From contig NZ_CP107546.1 of NCBI RefSeq assembly GCF_025836995.1, forward strand, positions 2,480,001-2,544,000: 64,000 bases of DNA. Direction: 5' to 3'. The position numbers were made by a program, and so were the translations under genes. The notes under the pieces are model-generated. The model was not told where the DNA came from. It did not search any database and saw only the letters and a list, made by a program, of their open reading frames with translations. Position 1 is the stretch's first letter. Each line of letters begins with the position of its first letter. This DNA comes from Microbacterium sp. M28 (GTDB taxonomy: Bacteria; Actinomycetota; Actinomycetes; Actinomycetales; Microbacteriaceae). Below are positions 17,989 to 26,596 of the stretch, piece after piece.

Positions 17989-18843
17989 ATGACCATCCTC
18001 GTCACCGCAGCCACCGGCAACCTCGGCCGCCTCGTCATCGACAGCCTCCTCTCCCGCGGCACCGACCCCGCATCGATCGTCGCCGGGGCACGCGACACCA
18101 CGAAGGCCGCGCCGCTCGCGGATCTCGGCGTCCGCGTCGCCGAGCTCGACTACGACCGCCCGGAGACGGTGACGGCGGCGATCGACGGCGTCGACGCGGT
18201 GCTGCTGATCTCCGGCTCCGAGGTCGGCCGGCGCGTCGACCAGCACAAGGCGGTCGTCGACGCCGCGAAGGATGCCGGAGTCGCCAAGCTCGTCTACACC
18301 AGTGCCCCGAAGGCGACCACGAGCGACCTCGTCCTCGCTCCCGAGCACAAGGCGACCGAAGAGATCATCGAAGCGTCCGGCGTCCGCGCGGTGATCCTGC
18401 GCAACAACTGGTACACCGAGAACTACGCCGGCGACCTCGCGCAGGCCTCCGCGACCGGAGTCCTCGCCGCGAGCGTCGGCGACGGCCGAGTGGCATCCGC
18501 GAGTCGAGCGGACTTCGCGGACGCCGCCGCCGTCGTGCTGCTCGAAGACGGACATCTCGGTCAGGTGTACGAGCTCGGCGGTGACGTGGCGTGGACCTTC
18601 ACCGACCTGGCGGCCGCCATCTCGGAGGTCACGGGTCGCCCTGTCGAATACACCCCGCTGTCGACCCAGGAGCACGCTGCCGCACTGCGGAACGCGGGGC
18701 TGGATGCCGGCACGATCGGGTTCGTCACGGCGCTGGATGCCGGCATCCGCACCGGCGCCCTGGCCGACACGGACGGCACGCTCGCCCGCCTGATCGGGCG
18801 CCCGACGACGCCCCTCGTCGACGGCCTCCGCGCCATCGCCTGA
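17989..18843 (+). CDS. NmrA-type NAD(P)H oxidoreductase (QorB-like)
   Basis: 284 residues of the NmrA/atypical SDR family, similar in length and pattern to QorB-type NADPH:quinone oxidoreductases. The dinucleotide loop is VTAATGNLGRL (residues 5-15); LVYTSAPKAT and ILRNNWYTENY are characteristic later motifs. ATG 17989 is preferred because GAAAGGA precedes it. It is divergent from an HxlR regulator, so it probably answers to quinone or electrophile stress. Confidence 0.85.
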   Translation: MTILVTAATGNLGRLVIDSLLSRGTDPASIVAGARDTTKAAPLADLGVRVAELDYDRPETVTAAIDGVDAVLLISGSEVGRRVDQHKAVVDAAKDAGVAKLVYTSAPKATTSDLVLAPEHKATEEIIEASGVRAVILRNNWYTENYAGDLAQASATGVLAASVGDGRVASASRADFADAAAVVLLEDGHLGQVYELGGDVAWTFTDLAAAISEVTGRPVEYTPLSTQEHAAALRNAGLDAGTIGFVTALDAGIRTGALADTDGTLARLIGRPTTPLVDGLRAIA

Positions 18844-18860
18844 CAGCCGCGTCGACCGCG

Positions 18861-18901
18861 GATCGCCGGTGCGGTGCCCACGAGACGCCGCGCCGGCGAT
18901 C
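18861..18901. terminator. Possible terminator between convergent genes
   Basis: GATCGCCGG and CCGGCGATC form a 9-bp stem with a 23-base loop between the oxidoreductase and the DUF2156 gene; the right arm overlaps the DUF2156 stop codon. The large loop makes this moderate. Confidence 0.4.
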
Positions 18902-20966
18902 ACCGCTGGACGAGGTCGAGGCCCGCACCCGCGAACTGCCGGAGCGTCGCGTCCGGCAGGAACGCACGTGTGAGCGCCGCGCCGATGCGCGGCAGATCCG
19001 CCTCGTCCCGGTACAGCAGATGCAGCGTCTCGTAGCGGGGGTGGAACTTCTCCTTGAAACGGTGGAGGGAGCGGAACCCGTACAGCGGCTCGAGCGCATC
19101 GGCGAGACGTGTGCTCAACTCGGCGATCATGCGCGCGTCCGGCGGGTAGTCGTGGGCGAGCGGCGCGCCGGACAACGACATGATCTGCGCCCCCTCATCG
19201 CGGAACGCGGCAGCCGACATCCCGATCAGGTATTCCATGACCGGCGGGAACCCGCCGTCCCGCCGTCGCATGAGGTCGAGCGTCCACCCGCGGACCGCGC
19301 CCTCGCCGTAGACCGGCAGCCAGGACAGGAACCCGTCCACGTCACCGCTCGGGGAGACGGCGAGCGCGACGCGCACCTCCGGATCCTCGGCCTCATCGAG
19401 CGTCCCCAGCGTGAAGCCCATCTCCGGCAGGCCCTTGTCCCCCACCCAGGATGCAGAGATCGCCTGCAGCTGCGCCCGCACTCCCCAGGGCTCGTCCTGA
19501 AGCCGGCTCATCCGGAAGGTCATGTCCTCCCGTCCGGCCCGATTCATCGAGGTCCGAACCGCGCCCCACCTCTTCCCCGTGAACTCGAGACCCACCAGGT
19601 CGACGATCGTGTCGTCAGCGACGACGAGGCTGCGCCAGGATGCCGGTACCGCTCGGCAGGTCGGCTCGCCGGCGCTGAAGAAGCAGGGCGTGAGCCCCGC
19701 GCGTTCGGCGAACGCGATGAACTCCCCGACGGATTCGGCCCGTCCCGCTTCGGGGCCGAGCGGGTCGGCGAGCGCGATCGCGACCCCGGCGTGACGCTGA
19801 TACGCGACGAGCCCCGCTGACGTGCGCGAGTACTGCATGCCCTCCCACGTCGTCATCCAGGACAGCGTGCCGCCGCCGTGCGCCCGAAGGGTCTCCTTCA
19901 CCTCATCGACAGGGGCCGGGTCGCCGGCTCCCAGCGTGCCGCGTCGCCTCGCGTGGAAGGCGCGTCGCACCCAGATGAGGTAGATCATCAGCACGAGCGC
20001 GACGGCGCCGGTGGCGATGTCGATCGACACGTCGCCGCTGATGGCGTCTTCGATTCCGACGGCGCGTTCGAGGGCGATCAGAGCGGCGAGCAGTGCGGCG
20101 AGCAGCACGTTCACCGCCAGCAGGATGAGCGCGATGACCCAGGCCCAGCGACGAGCCCGGCGCAGTCCGTTCGCGATCACGAGGATGATGACGACATCCA
20201 GCACAGTCGTCCAGGGCGACCCGGACAGCGGCTCGGAGGTGCCGAACGGCCCGTCGGTGGGGACGAGGGCGAAGATGATGTCGATCGCGGCGAAGGCCAG
20301 CATCCCGATGAAGGCGATCAGCCGCTGCTCCCGCACGGTCGTCCGCTGCACGCGCAGCGAGCGATCGACGAAGAGCACGAGCAGCAGCGCGGTCATGTGT
20401 TCGAGGTCCGCCACCGTTCCCAGGAACAGCAGGGCCACCGTCGCCGTCGCGATGAGGACGAGCCAGACACGGACGCGCCAGGGAGACCGAAGCAGCCCTG
20501 CGGCCGCGCCCATGCACGCGAAGGCGCCGGCGCTGGCGCCGACGTCGAGCGACCCCGCCTGCTCCTGGGCCCAGTGCCATTGGGGTGCCAGCGCGCACAG
20601 CCAGAGCACGAGCGCGGAGGCGAACACCGCGAACAGCTGACCGATCCAGAAGTACAGCAGCGCGATCTTCCACCCGCGCAGGTACTCGAGAACGGCAAGC
20701 CCCCACAGCCCGATCAGCGTCGGCAGATACACCCACGGCTGGACGACGAAGAACGTCCCCGTGATCGGCGTCCACCAGCGTCCGGCTTCGAGCGCCGGCA
20801 GGCCGTAAGCCACGGCGTCGAACGCGTCGCTCTGCTCGAACGGCATCCAGAGCCCCCGCCAGACCACGCCGCACACCAGGATGGCGAGCACGAGCGCGAG
20901 CGTCACCGGGAATCGGGTCAACACGACTCGAAGGCCGGCTGCGAAGCGGTGGGTGACGCGCGTCAT
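18900..20966 (-). CDS. Rhomboid-like membrane domain fused to DUF2156 (LPG-synthase-like)
   Basis: A 688-residue protein. Residues about 15-330 are membrane segments; the first part looks like rhomboid: GRWWTPITGTFF (62-73), DVGASAGAFACMGA (141-154) and DLEHMTALL (187-195). Ser145 and His190 could form a dyad, but the residue after the Ser is Ala rather than Gly and the glycines around the His are missing. Residues about 345-680 are a DUF2156 double-GNAT-like domain as in lysyl-phosphatidylglycerol synthases (MprF/LysX C-terminus): VAYQRHAGVAIALADPLGP and YGFRSLHRFKEKFHPRYE. It may aminoacylate lipids or another acceptor. TACGCT six bases before the ATG suggests a leaderless transcript. Confidence 0.8.
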   Translation of the reverse strand: MTRVTHRFAAGLRVVLTRFPVTLALVLAILVCGVVWRGLWMPFEQSDAFDAVAYGLPALEAGRWWTPITGTFFVVQPWVYLPTLIGLWGLAVLEYLRGWKIALLYFWIGQLFAVFASALVLWLCALAPQWHWAQEQAGSLDVGASAGAFACMGAAAGLLRSPWRVRVWLVLIATATVALLFLGTVADLEHMTALLLVLFVDRSLRVQRTTVREQRLIAFIGMLAFAAIDIIFALVPTDGPFGTSEPLSGSPWTTVLDVVIILVIANGLRRARRWAWVIALILLAVNVLLAALLAALIALERAVGIEDAISGDVSIDIATGAVALVLMIYLIWVRRAFHARRRGTLGAGDPAPVDEVKETLRAHGGGTLSWMTTWEGMQYSRTSAGLVAYQRHAGVAIALADPLGPEAGRAESVGEFIAFAERAGLTPCFFSAGEPTCRAVPASWRSLVVADDTIVDLVGLEFTGKRWGAVRTSMNRAGREDMTFRMSRLQDEPWGVRAQLQAISASWVGDKGLPEMGFTLGTLDEAEDPEVRVALAVSPSGDVDGFLSWLPVYGEGAVRGWTLDLMRRRDGGFPPVMEYLIGMSAAAFRDEGAQIMSLSGAPLAHDYPPDARMIAELSTRLADALEPLYGFRSLHRFKEKFHPRYETLHLLYRDEADLPRIGAALTRAFLPDATLRQFAGAGLDLVQR

Positions 20967-21005
20967 GCGATCAGCGTAGCGAGTCGGGACGGACCGTCAT
21001 CGGCC

Positions 21006-23426
21006 CTATCCGACCGCCGTCCAGACGCCGAAGACGCCGCCGACCGGTGAGGTGCCGTCGCTCTGGAATCGGACGGTGAGGATCGGGATGCGCCGACCGG
21101 CGGCATCCTGCGCGAAGCCGCCGCGCTGGTCGTTCTTGAATCCGCCTGCCGCGAGGATCTCGCGTGGGATCTCCTCTACCCGCTCGTAGAGCGCGCCGTC
21201 GCCGTGCGGATCCTGGATGGTCTCGTTCCGCCACCGCCTGCCGTTCACGAGCACGTCGAAGGTGCGGCCGGCATCCCGGCCGCTGTATCGGATGCCGAGC
21301 AGGGTGCTCGCCGCGTCCGGATCGACGATGAGGTCGTACTCGAAGAACGCGCCCTCCTCGGCATCGGCCTCGCGGTACTGCTCGCCGTCGCGCACACCGA
21401 CGCTCGACCGGTGGAAGCGATGGTTCTTGTCCGCCTCCGAGTTGTTGTTGTCGAACGACGTCAGCGCGTCGATCACGCGGGGCCCGATCGACGCGGCTTC
21501 CGGCACCGTCCCGCGTTCGACGAGCGTGACGTACGTCGCGTAGCGGACGCCGTACAGACTGAAGTAGGGCTCCCAGATCAGGGAGGCCGACTCCTCGTCG
21601 ACGCCGCGCAGCGCGAACCGCATCGTCGAGAACCCGCCAGCGCCCGGCCCGTCCGGCAGGCGCACCAGGTTGTCGGCGATGGACGTCTTCCACTCGGCGG
21701 GGTCGTCGACGACCACCTCGCCCGCAAGCGACGGATCCGCGACCCCCATCTGCACCAGGACGCCCGCCGTGTACGTGGCGTCGACGTTCTCCCGGCTGAG
21801 TTCCGTCGCCAGCAGCACCGGGCCGTATGTGAACGCGACCCAGTTCTCGTTCTCGGTCCCGCCGTCGATGCGGACTTCGGCGGGCAGCGTGTACAGGACC
21901 TCGTCTCCTGCGGACACGGCGACGGCGAGGTACCCGCTCTCCGCCTCGGCCGGGGCGGGCCGACCGTTGACGGTCAGGACCGGCGCACCCGCGATCCACG
22001 ACGGTACCCGCAGGCGCAGGATGCGCTCCCCCGCCGGCCGACCGTCGTCGAGCCTGTCGACGCGGATGCGCACCGACTCCTCCCGAGGCACGTCGGCCGT
22101 CTGCGTGAGCCGCAGGTTCCGCTCCGGCAGGCGCAGTTCGCTCGAGCGGAACTGGTTCACGACGACGGCATCCCCATCGAACGCGAAGATGCCGTCTCCG
22201 AGCTTGGTGAAGCTCTCGATACCGGTGCCGTGGTCGCACCAGAACTGGTCGTACGGTTCGCCGAACACCTTCGCGTACCCGGCTCGCTGCGGCTGGAAGT
22301 ACGTCACCATTCCCGTCTCCGGGTTCTGGGACGCCAGGACGCTGTTGAGGAACGTTCCTTCGTCGTAATCCGCGTACCGGACCTCGCCGGTCAGGGCGAA
22401 CAGGGCTCGGCTGAGCTTGAGCATGTTGTACTCGTTGCAGCCCTCGGCTGTGGAGTTCTCGCCGTACCCCGTGACGGCACCGTTGTTCGCGCGCGCGAAC
22501 AGGGTCCCTGCGGCGTGGAAGTGCTCGGACTGACTGTTGCCGCCGTTCGCGTAGGTGTGCTCGGCGACGACGATCCGCCAGAAGTTCTCGGCCGCCGCTC
22601 GGTGCATCTCGAGATCGGGTCGGTCGGCGTCGCTCGCTGCCTCGGTCAGCACCGTGTACCGCATCAGCGCACCCACCAGCTTCGGGATGGTCGTGTTGGC
22701 GTGCCGCCCGGCGAGCACATCATCACCGGCCGCGAGGCGACGGAACAGCTCGGTCTCGTCGAACCGTTCGGCCGCACGGCGATGCACCGCCTCCCCGGTG
22801 ATCGCATGCAACCGGTACAGCGCCTCGTTCATCCCGCCGTACTCGGTGTCGAGAATGACAGCCGGGTCGTCCAGGGACGCGGCGTAGTCCTCGACCCAGG
22901 CGCCGAATCCGCTCGCGACGCGCAACGCCACCGCGCCGATCTCGGCGGGCGCGTATCGATGGGCATCGAGCAGGCCGGCGAGCACCTTGTGCAGGTTGTA
23001 GAACGGAACCAGCAGGCCGTCTCCTCCGCCGGGCAGCAGGTCGATCGGGAACGGGGACACGTAGCCGGCGGCATCCGGATGCGCGACCGCGTACGCGGCC
23101 TGGCACCGATCGAGACCGTGGACCGCCGTGCCGAGGCGTTCGAGGATCGCACCGCGGGTCTCGGGATCCTCTGTCGACGCGTACGCCTGCGACAGCGCGG
23201 AGATCACATGCCCGAAGAAGTGGCCCTGGAAGCGCGTGCCCTCTTCGCGTTCCCATCCGCCGTAGCCCTCGGGCGTCGTCGGGGGAAGTCCGGCGAGCCG
23301 GTAGAAGGAGAACAGCAGCCGTTCCGGGTCGAGGCTCAGAACGTATTCGAGCGTCCTGGCGGCGGCGTTGCGCAGATAAGGATCCTGAACGGTCACGTCT
23401 TCGAGACGGGCAGGCACGAGAGGCAT
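21006..23426 (-). CDS. GH127 family glycosidase (beta-L-arabinofuranosidase-like, DUF1680)
   Basis: An 806-residue protein from ATG 23426 (a GTG-extended frame reaches 23459). The (alpha/alpha)6 barrel shows GHFFGHVISALSQAYA, VPFYNLHKVLAGLLDAHRYA, TEYGGMNEALY and STAEGCNEYNMLKL, all typical of GH127/DUF1680. The E-x-C of AEGC matches the zinc ligands of GH127, but the usual CC of the catalytic loop is Cys-Asp here (FWCDHGTGIE). A C-terminal beta domain of about 250 residues follows. There is no signal peptide. It probably removes L-arabinofuranose from imported plant oligosaccharides; exact linkage is uncertain. Confidence 0.88.
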   Translation of the reverse strand: MPLVPARLEDVTVQDPYLRNAAARTLEYVLSLDPERLLFSFYRLAGLPPTTPEGYGGWEREEGTRFQGHFFGHVISALSQAYASTEDPETRGAILERLGTAVHGLDRCQAAYAVAHPDAAGYVSPFPIDLLPGGGDGLLVPFYNLHKVLAGLLDAHRYAPAEIGAVALRVASGFGAWVEDYAASLDDPAVILDTEYGGMNEALYRLHAITGEAVHRRAAERFDETELFRRLAAGDDVLAGRHANTTIPKLVGALMRYTVLTEAASDADRPDLEMHRAAAENFWRIVVAEHTYANGGNSQSEHFHAAGTLFARANNGAVTGYGENSTAEGCNEYNMLKLSRALFALTGEVRYADYDEGTFLNSVLASQNPETGMVTYFQPQRAGYAKVFGEPYDQFWCDHGTGIESFTKLGDGIFAFDGDAVVVNQFRSSELRLPERNLRLTQTADVPREESVRIRVDRLDDGRPAGERILRLRVPSWIAGAPVLTVNGRPAPAEAESGYLAVAVSAGDEVLYTLPAEVRIDGGTENENWVAFTYGPVLLATELSRENVDATYTAGVLVQMGVADPSLAGEVVVDDPAEWKTSIADNLVRLPDGPGAGGFSTMRFALRGVDEESASLIWEPYFSLYGVRYATYVTLVERGTVPEAASIGPRVIDALTSFDNNNSEADKNHRFHRSSVGVRDGEQYREADAEEGAFFEYDLIVDPDAASTLLGIRYSGRDAGRTFDVLVNGRRWRNETIQDPHGDGALYERVEEIPREILAAGGFKNDQRGGFAQDAAGRRIPILTVRFQSDGTSPVGGVFGVWTAVG

Positions 23427-23499
23427 GGGTCCGATCCTGCCATGGATGTGACCGGTCACGGGAGAGTGATCGGAATCGCGAGAGACCGTTTTCGATTGC

Positions 23500-23514
23500 G
23501 GACATTATCTGTCC
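23500..23514. promoter_or_regulatory. Inverted repeat GGACA-N5-TGTCC upstream of NmrA-type gene
   Basis: A perfect 5+5 inverted repeat, GGACATTATCTGTCC, lies 47 bases upstream of the gene at 23561. It probably binds a dimeric repressor encoded elsewhere; no HxlR gene is adjacent to this copy. Confidence 0.5.
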
Positions 23515-23560
23515 TGAACCCTCGAGAGACTGAAGTCCTCAACCAACGAGAGGACCGACC

Positions 23561-24379
23561 ATGACGATTCTGGTGACCGGAGCGACGGGCAACGTGGGGC
23601 GACGCATCGTGGCGCAGCTGGCTGAACGGGGCGAGAGCGTCCGCGCCCTCACACGCCGTCCGGATCGTGCCCGGTTCCCCGACGGCGTCGTCGCCGTGCA
23701 GGGCGACCTGACCGATCTCGACAGCATGCGCGCTGCCATGGAAGGGTGCGAAGCCGTGCATTTCATCACGTTCGACGGGGCGACCGGTGCGCCGCTGCAG
23801 AACGGCGAGGAACTCGTGGCGCTGGCCGCGGCGTCCGGGGTCCGGCGCGTCAGCGTGCTCGGCGGCTGGAACGAGAGCACGCTCGAGCCGGCGCTGCGTG
23901 CGGGAAACGTGCCGTGGGCGCAGCTCGCGCCGGTCGAGTACATGACCAATGCGCTGGACTGGGCCCCGGAGGTCGCCGGGCATCGGCGGGTCCGCACGCT
24001 CGCCGATTGGCCGAGCGCGATGATCCACGCCGACGACATCGCCGCGGTCGCCATCGTCCTGCTCACGCAGGACGGGCACGACGGGCAGGTCTACTATCTG
24101 ACGGGGCCGGAGGCGCTGACGCCGGCCGAGCGTGCGGCACGCATCGGAGCTGCCCTGGATGAGCCTGTCGAGTGGATCCATCTCACCGAGGACGAGGAGC
24201 GCGAACGCCTCCGGTCGCTCGGTTACGGCGAGGAGTACGTGGCCTTCGGCGTGGAGCTGGCGAAGAACCCGCCGCAAGTCGGCCAGATCGTCCAGGATGC
24301 GGTCACGCGCCTCACCGGACAGCCGGCGCGGACGTTCGCGCAGTGGGCACGCGAGAACGTCGACGCCTTCCGCGGGTGA
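23561..24379 (+). CDS. NmrA-type NAD(P)-binding oxidoreductase
   Basis: 272 residues of the NmrA/atypical SDR family. The Rossmann loop is ILVTGATGNVGRRIVAQL (residues 3-20), then SVRALTRRPDRARF, which is compatible with NADPH binding. The body (APVEYMTNALDWAPEV, AMIHADDIAAVAIVLLT) is like azoreductase/quinone-reductase homologues. GAGAGGA precedes the ATG. It is a paralogue of the gene at 17989 and sits between two sugar genes without a clear functional link. Confidence 0.85.
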   Translation: MTILVTGATGNVGRRIVAQLAERGESVRALTRRPDRARFPDGVVAVQGDLTDLDSMRAAMEGCEAVHFITFDGATGAPLQNGEELVALAAASGVRRVSVLGGWNESTLEPALRAGNVPWAQLAPVEYMTNALDWAPEVAGHRRVRTLADWPSAMIHADDIAAVAIVLLTQDGHDGQVYYLTGPEALTPAERAARIGAALDEPVEWIHLTEDEERERLRSLGYGEEYVAFGVELAKNPPQVGQIVQDAVTRLTGQPARTFAQWARENVDAFRG

Positions 24380-24386
24380 CGGCGGC

Positions 24387-24415
24387 GGGTGGGCCGGGAT
24401 TCGTCCGGCCCACCC
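24387..24415. terminator. Bidirectional terminator
   Basis: GGGTGGGCCGG and CCGGCCCACCC form an 11-bp stem between the convergent NmrA-type gene and the isomerase gene. Confidence 0.8.
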
Positions 24416-24422
24416 TTGTGCG

Positions 24423-25427
24423 TCAGTCCTTGCTGGAGAAGGCGGCGTCGAAGGCCGCAGCCGGTGGCGTGATCGCGTTCAGCTCGCGCACGAACTCGAG
24501 CGCCTGCGGAGCACCGTGCAGACGGTCCATGCCGGCATCCTCCCACTCGACGCTCGTCGGGCCGTCGTAGCCGATCGCGTTGAGCGCGCGGAAAAGCGGG
24601 TTCCACGGCACCTCGCCGTGCGCGGTCGATACGAACGTCCACCCGCGCCGCGGGTTGGCCCACGGCAGGTGCGACCCGAGGACGCCGTTGCGTCCGTCGA
24701 GGTTGGTGATCGACTCCTTGACGTGCACGTGGAAGATGTGCGGCGCGAAGTCGAGGACGAACGCCACCGGGTCCAGCTGCTGCCACATGAAGTGCGACGG
24801 ATCGAAGTTGATGCCGAAGCTCTCGCGGTGCCCGATCGCTTCCAGCGTGGCCTTGGCCGTCCAGTAGTCGTAGGCGATCTCGGACGGATGCACCTCGAGC
24901 GCGAAGCGCACCCCGACCTCCTCGAACACGTCGAGGATCGGGTGGAAGCGGTCGGCGAAGTCCTGGTAGCCCGCGGCGATCCATTCGTCGGATGCCGGCG
25001 GGAACATGGCGACGCCCTTCCAGATCGACGAGCCGCTGAACCCGACCACGGTCTTCACCCCGAGCGCGGCAGCCATCCGCGCGGTCATCTTGATCTCCTC
25101 GGCCGCACGCTGACGCACGCCCTCCGCATCGCCGTCGCCCCACACGCGGTCGCTGAGGACATCGCGGTGGCGCTGATCGATCGGGTCGTCGCACACGGCC
25201 TGACCGGCGAGGTGGTTCGAGATCGTCCAGACCTTCAAACCGTTGTGCGCCAGGATGTCGAGGCGGCCCTGGACGTACTCCTGGTCATCCCACCGGGAAA
25301 CGTCGAGGTGATCGCCCCAGCAGGCGATCTCGAGACCGTCGTAGCCCCACTCCCCGGCAAGCCGCGCCACCTCCTCGAACGGCAGGTCGGCCCACTGTCC
25401 CGTGAACAGGGTGATCGGTCGTGTCAT
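24423..25427 (-). CDS. Sugar phosphate isomerase/epimerase-like TIM barrel
   Basis: 334 residues of the xylose-isomerase-like TIM-barrel superfamily (IolE/IolI/YcjR group). Seen features: ITLFTGQWADLPFEEVARLA at the start, YDGLEIACWGDHLDV, GFSGSSIWKG, ALEVHPSEIAYDYWTA with a metal-binding Glu/His, NFDPSHFMWQQLDP and SVEWEDAGMDR with a final metal-binding Glu. Such enzymes isomerise or epimerise sugars and polyols. It lies just downstream of the LacI gene and may share its transcript. Exact substrate is unknown. Confidence 0.88.
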   Translation of the reverse strand: MTRPITLFTGQWADLPFEEVARLAGEWGYDGLEIACWGDHLDVSRWDDQEYVQGRLDILAHNGLKVWTISNHLAGQAVCDDPIDQRHRDVLSDRVWGDGDAEGVRQRAAEEIKMTARMAAALGVKTVVGFSGSSIWKGVAMFPPASDEWIAAGYQDFADRFHPILDVFEEVGVRFALEVHPSEIAYDYWTAKATLEAIGHRESFGINFDPSHFMWQQLDPVAFVLDFAPHIFHVHVKESITNLDGRNGVLGSHLPWANPRRGWTFVSTAHGEVPWNPLFRALNAIGYDGPTSVEWEDAGMDRLHGAPQALEFVRELNAITPPAAAFDAAFSSKD

Positions 25428-25470
25428 GTCTGGCTCCTTCGCTCGACTGGGTATCCGGACTCGGTCGGGG

Positions 25471-26487
25471 TCACGACGCCGGCGGCGCCGTCGACTCCCG
25501 GGTAATCAGCTCCGTGCCGAGCTCGACCTTCTGCGATGCCAGCGGCTCGCCGTCGGACAGAGACATCAGCATCTGCGTGGCGAGTGCGGCCATCTCGGCG
25601 AGCGGCTGACGCACCGTCGTAAGCGACGGTGCGAGCCACGAGGCGAGCGGCAGATCGTCGTACCCGACCACCGAGAGATCCGCGGGCACCCGCAGACCGA
25701 GTTCATGTGCGGCGCGGATGAGGCCGAGGGCCTGCGAATCCGAGCCGGCGAACACCGCCGTGGGGCGGTCAGGGCGCCGCAGCAGCTCGAGGCCGTGCTC
25801 GTAGCCGGCTGCGACTTCGAAATTGCCCCATCTGACCATCGTCGGATCGACCTCGACGCCGTACTCGCCGTGGGCGCTGCGGAACCCGTCCACGCGTGCG
25901 CGACTGCACAGCACCTCTTCCGGGCCGGAGATGACCGCGATGCGCCGATGCCCGAGTTCGAGCAGGTGACGCGTCGCGGAGAGGCCGCCGCTCCAGTTGT
26001 TCGACCCGACGGTCGGCACACCGGCCGGCGTCTCGCCGTCGGTGTCGAGCACGACGAACGGGATGGATCGCGCGGTCAGCTGGCGCTGCTGGGTGTCGTC
26101 CAGACGCGACAGGACCAGCAGCACACCGCGCGTGCCGCGGGAGGTGATGCTGTCGATCCACTCCTGCGGCGGCCGGTGCGAACCACCCAGCTCGCTCAGG
26201 ACGACGCCGACGCGCCGAGGGGCGGCCGCCTTCTCGACGCCGACGATGATCTCCTGCGCCCACGCGCTGCCGAACTCGTGGAAGACGAGGTCGAGCAGAC
26301 CGTCGGTCTTCGTGGGAGAGGCGGCCCCGACGGGCTTGCGGTACTCGTGACGCGCCAGCGCCTCCTCGACGAGCCGCCGAGTGGCCGGCGCGACATCGCT
26401 GCGGCCGTTGAGCACGCGGGAGACGGTGGGAACCGAGACGCCGACTTCTTTCGCGATCGTCGCGATCGTCGCACCACCTCGTGGCAT
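25471..26487 (-). CDS. LacI-family transcriptional regulator (xylan locus)
   Basis: A 338-residue LacI/GalR regulator with helix-turn-helix TIATIAKEVGVSVPTVSRVL, hinge region and a sugar-binding effector domain (VGSNNWSGGLSATRHLLELG, FAGSDSQALGLIRAAHELG). A GGGGGAGAGAGA ribosome site precedes the ATG. It lies between the isomerase and GH10 genes and is the likely regulator of the 24.4-32.2 kb genes, perhaps through the inverted repeat at 32219-32246. Confidence 0.92.
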   Translation of the reverse strand: MPRGGATIATIAKEVGVSVPTVSRVLNGRSDVAPATRRLVEEALARHEYRKPVGAASPTKTDGLLDLVFHEFGSAWAQEIIVGVEKAAAPRRVGVVLSELGGSHRPPQEWIDSITSRGTRGVLLVLSRLDDTQQRQLTARSIPFVVLDTDGETPAGVPTVGSNNWSGGLSATRHLLELGHRRIAVISGPEEVLCSRARVDGFRSAHGEYGVEVDPTMVRWGNFEVAAGYEHGLELLRRPDRPTAVFAGSDSQALGLIRAAHELGLRVPADLSVVGYDDLPLASWLAPSLTTVRQPLAEMAALATQMLMSLSDGEPLASQKVELGTELITRESTAPPAS

Positions 26488-26596
26488 TCTGTCTCTCTCC
26501 CCCAGCGGAATGTGCGTCCCATCCTACGCGCGAAACGCCGTGGATCGGCGGGCGGGACGACCCCGTCGATCGAGGCGTCCGCGCCTCCGGTCCGCA

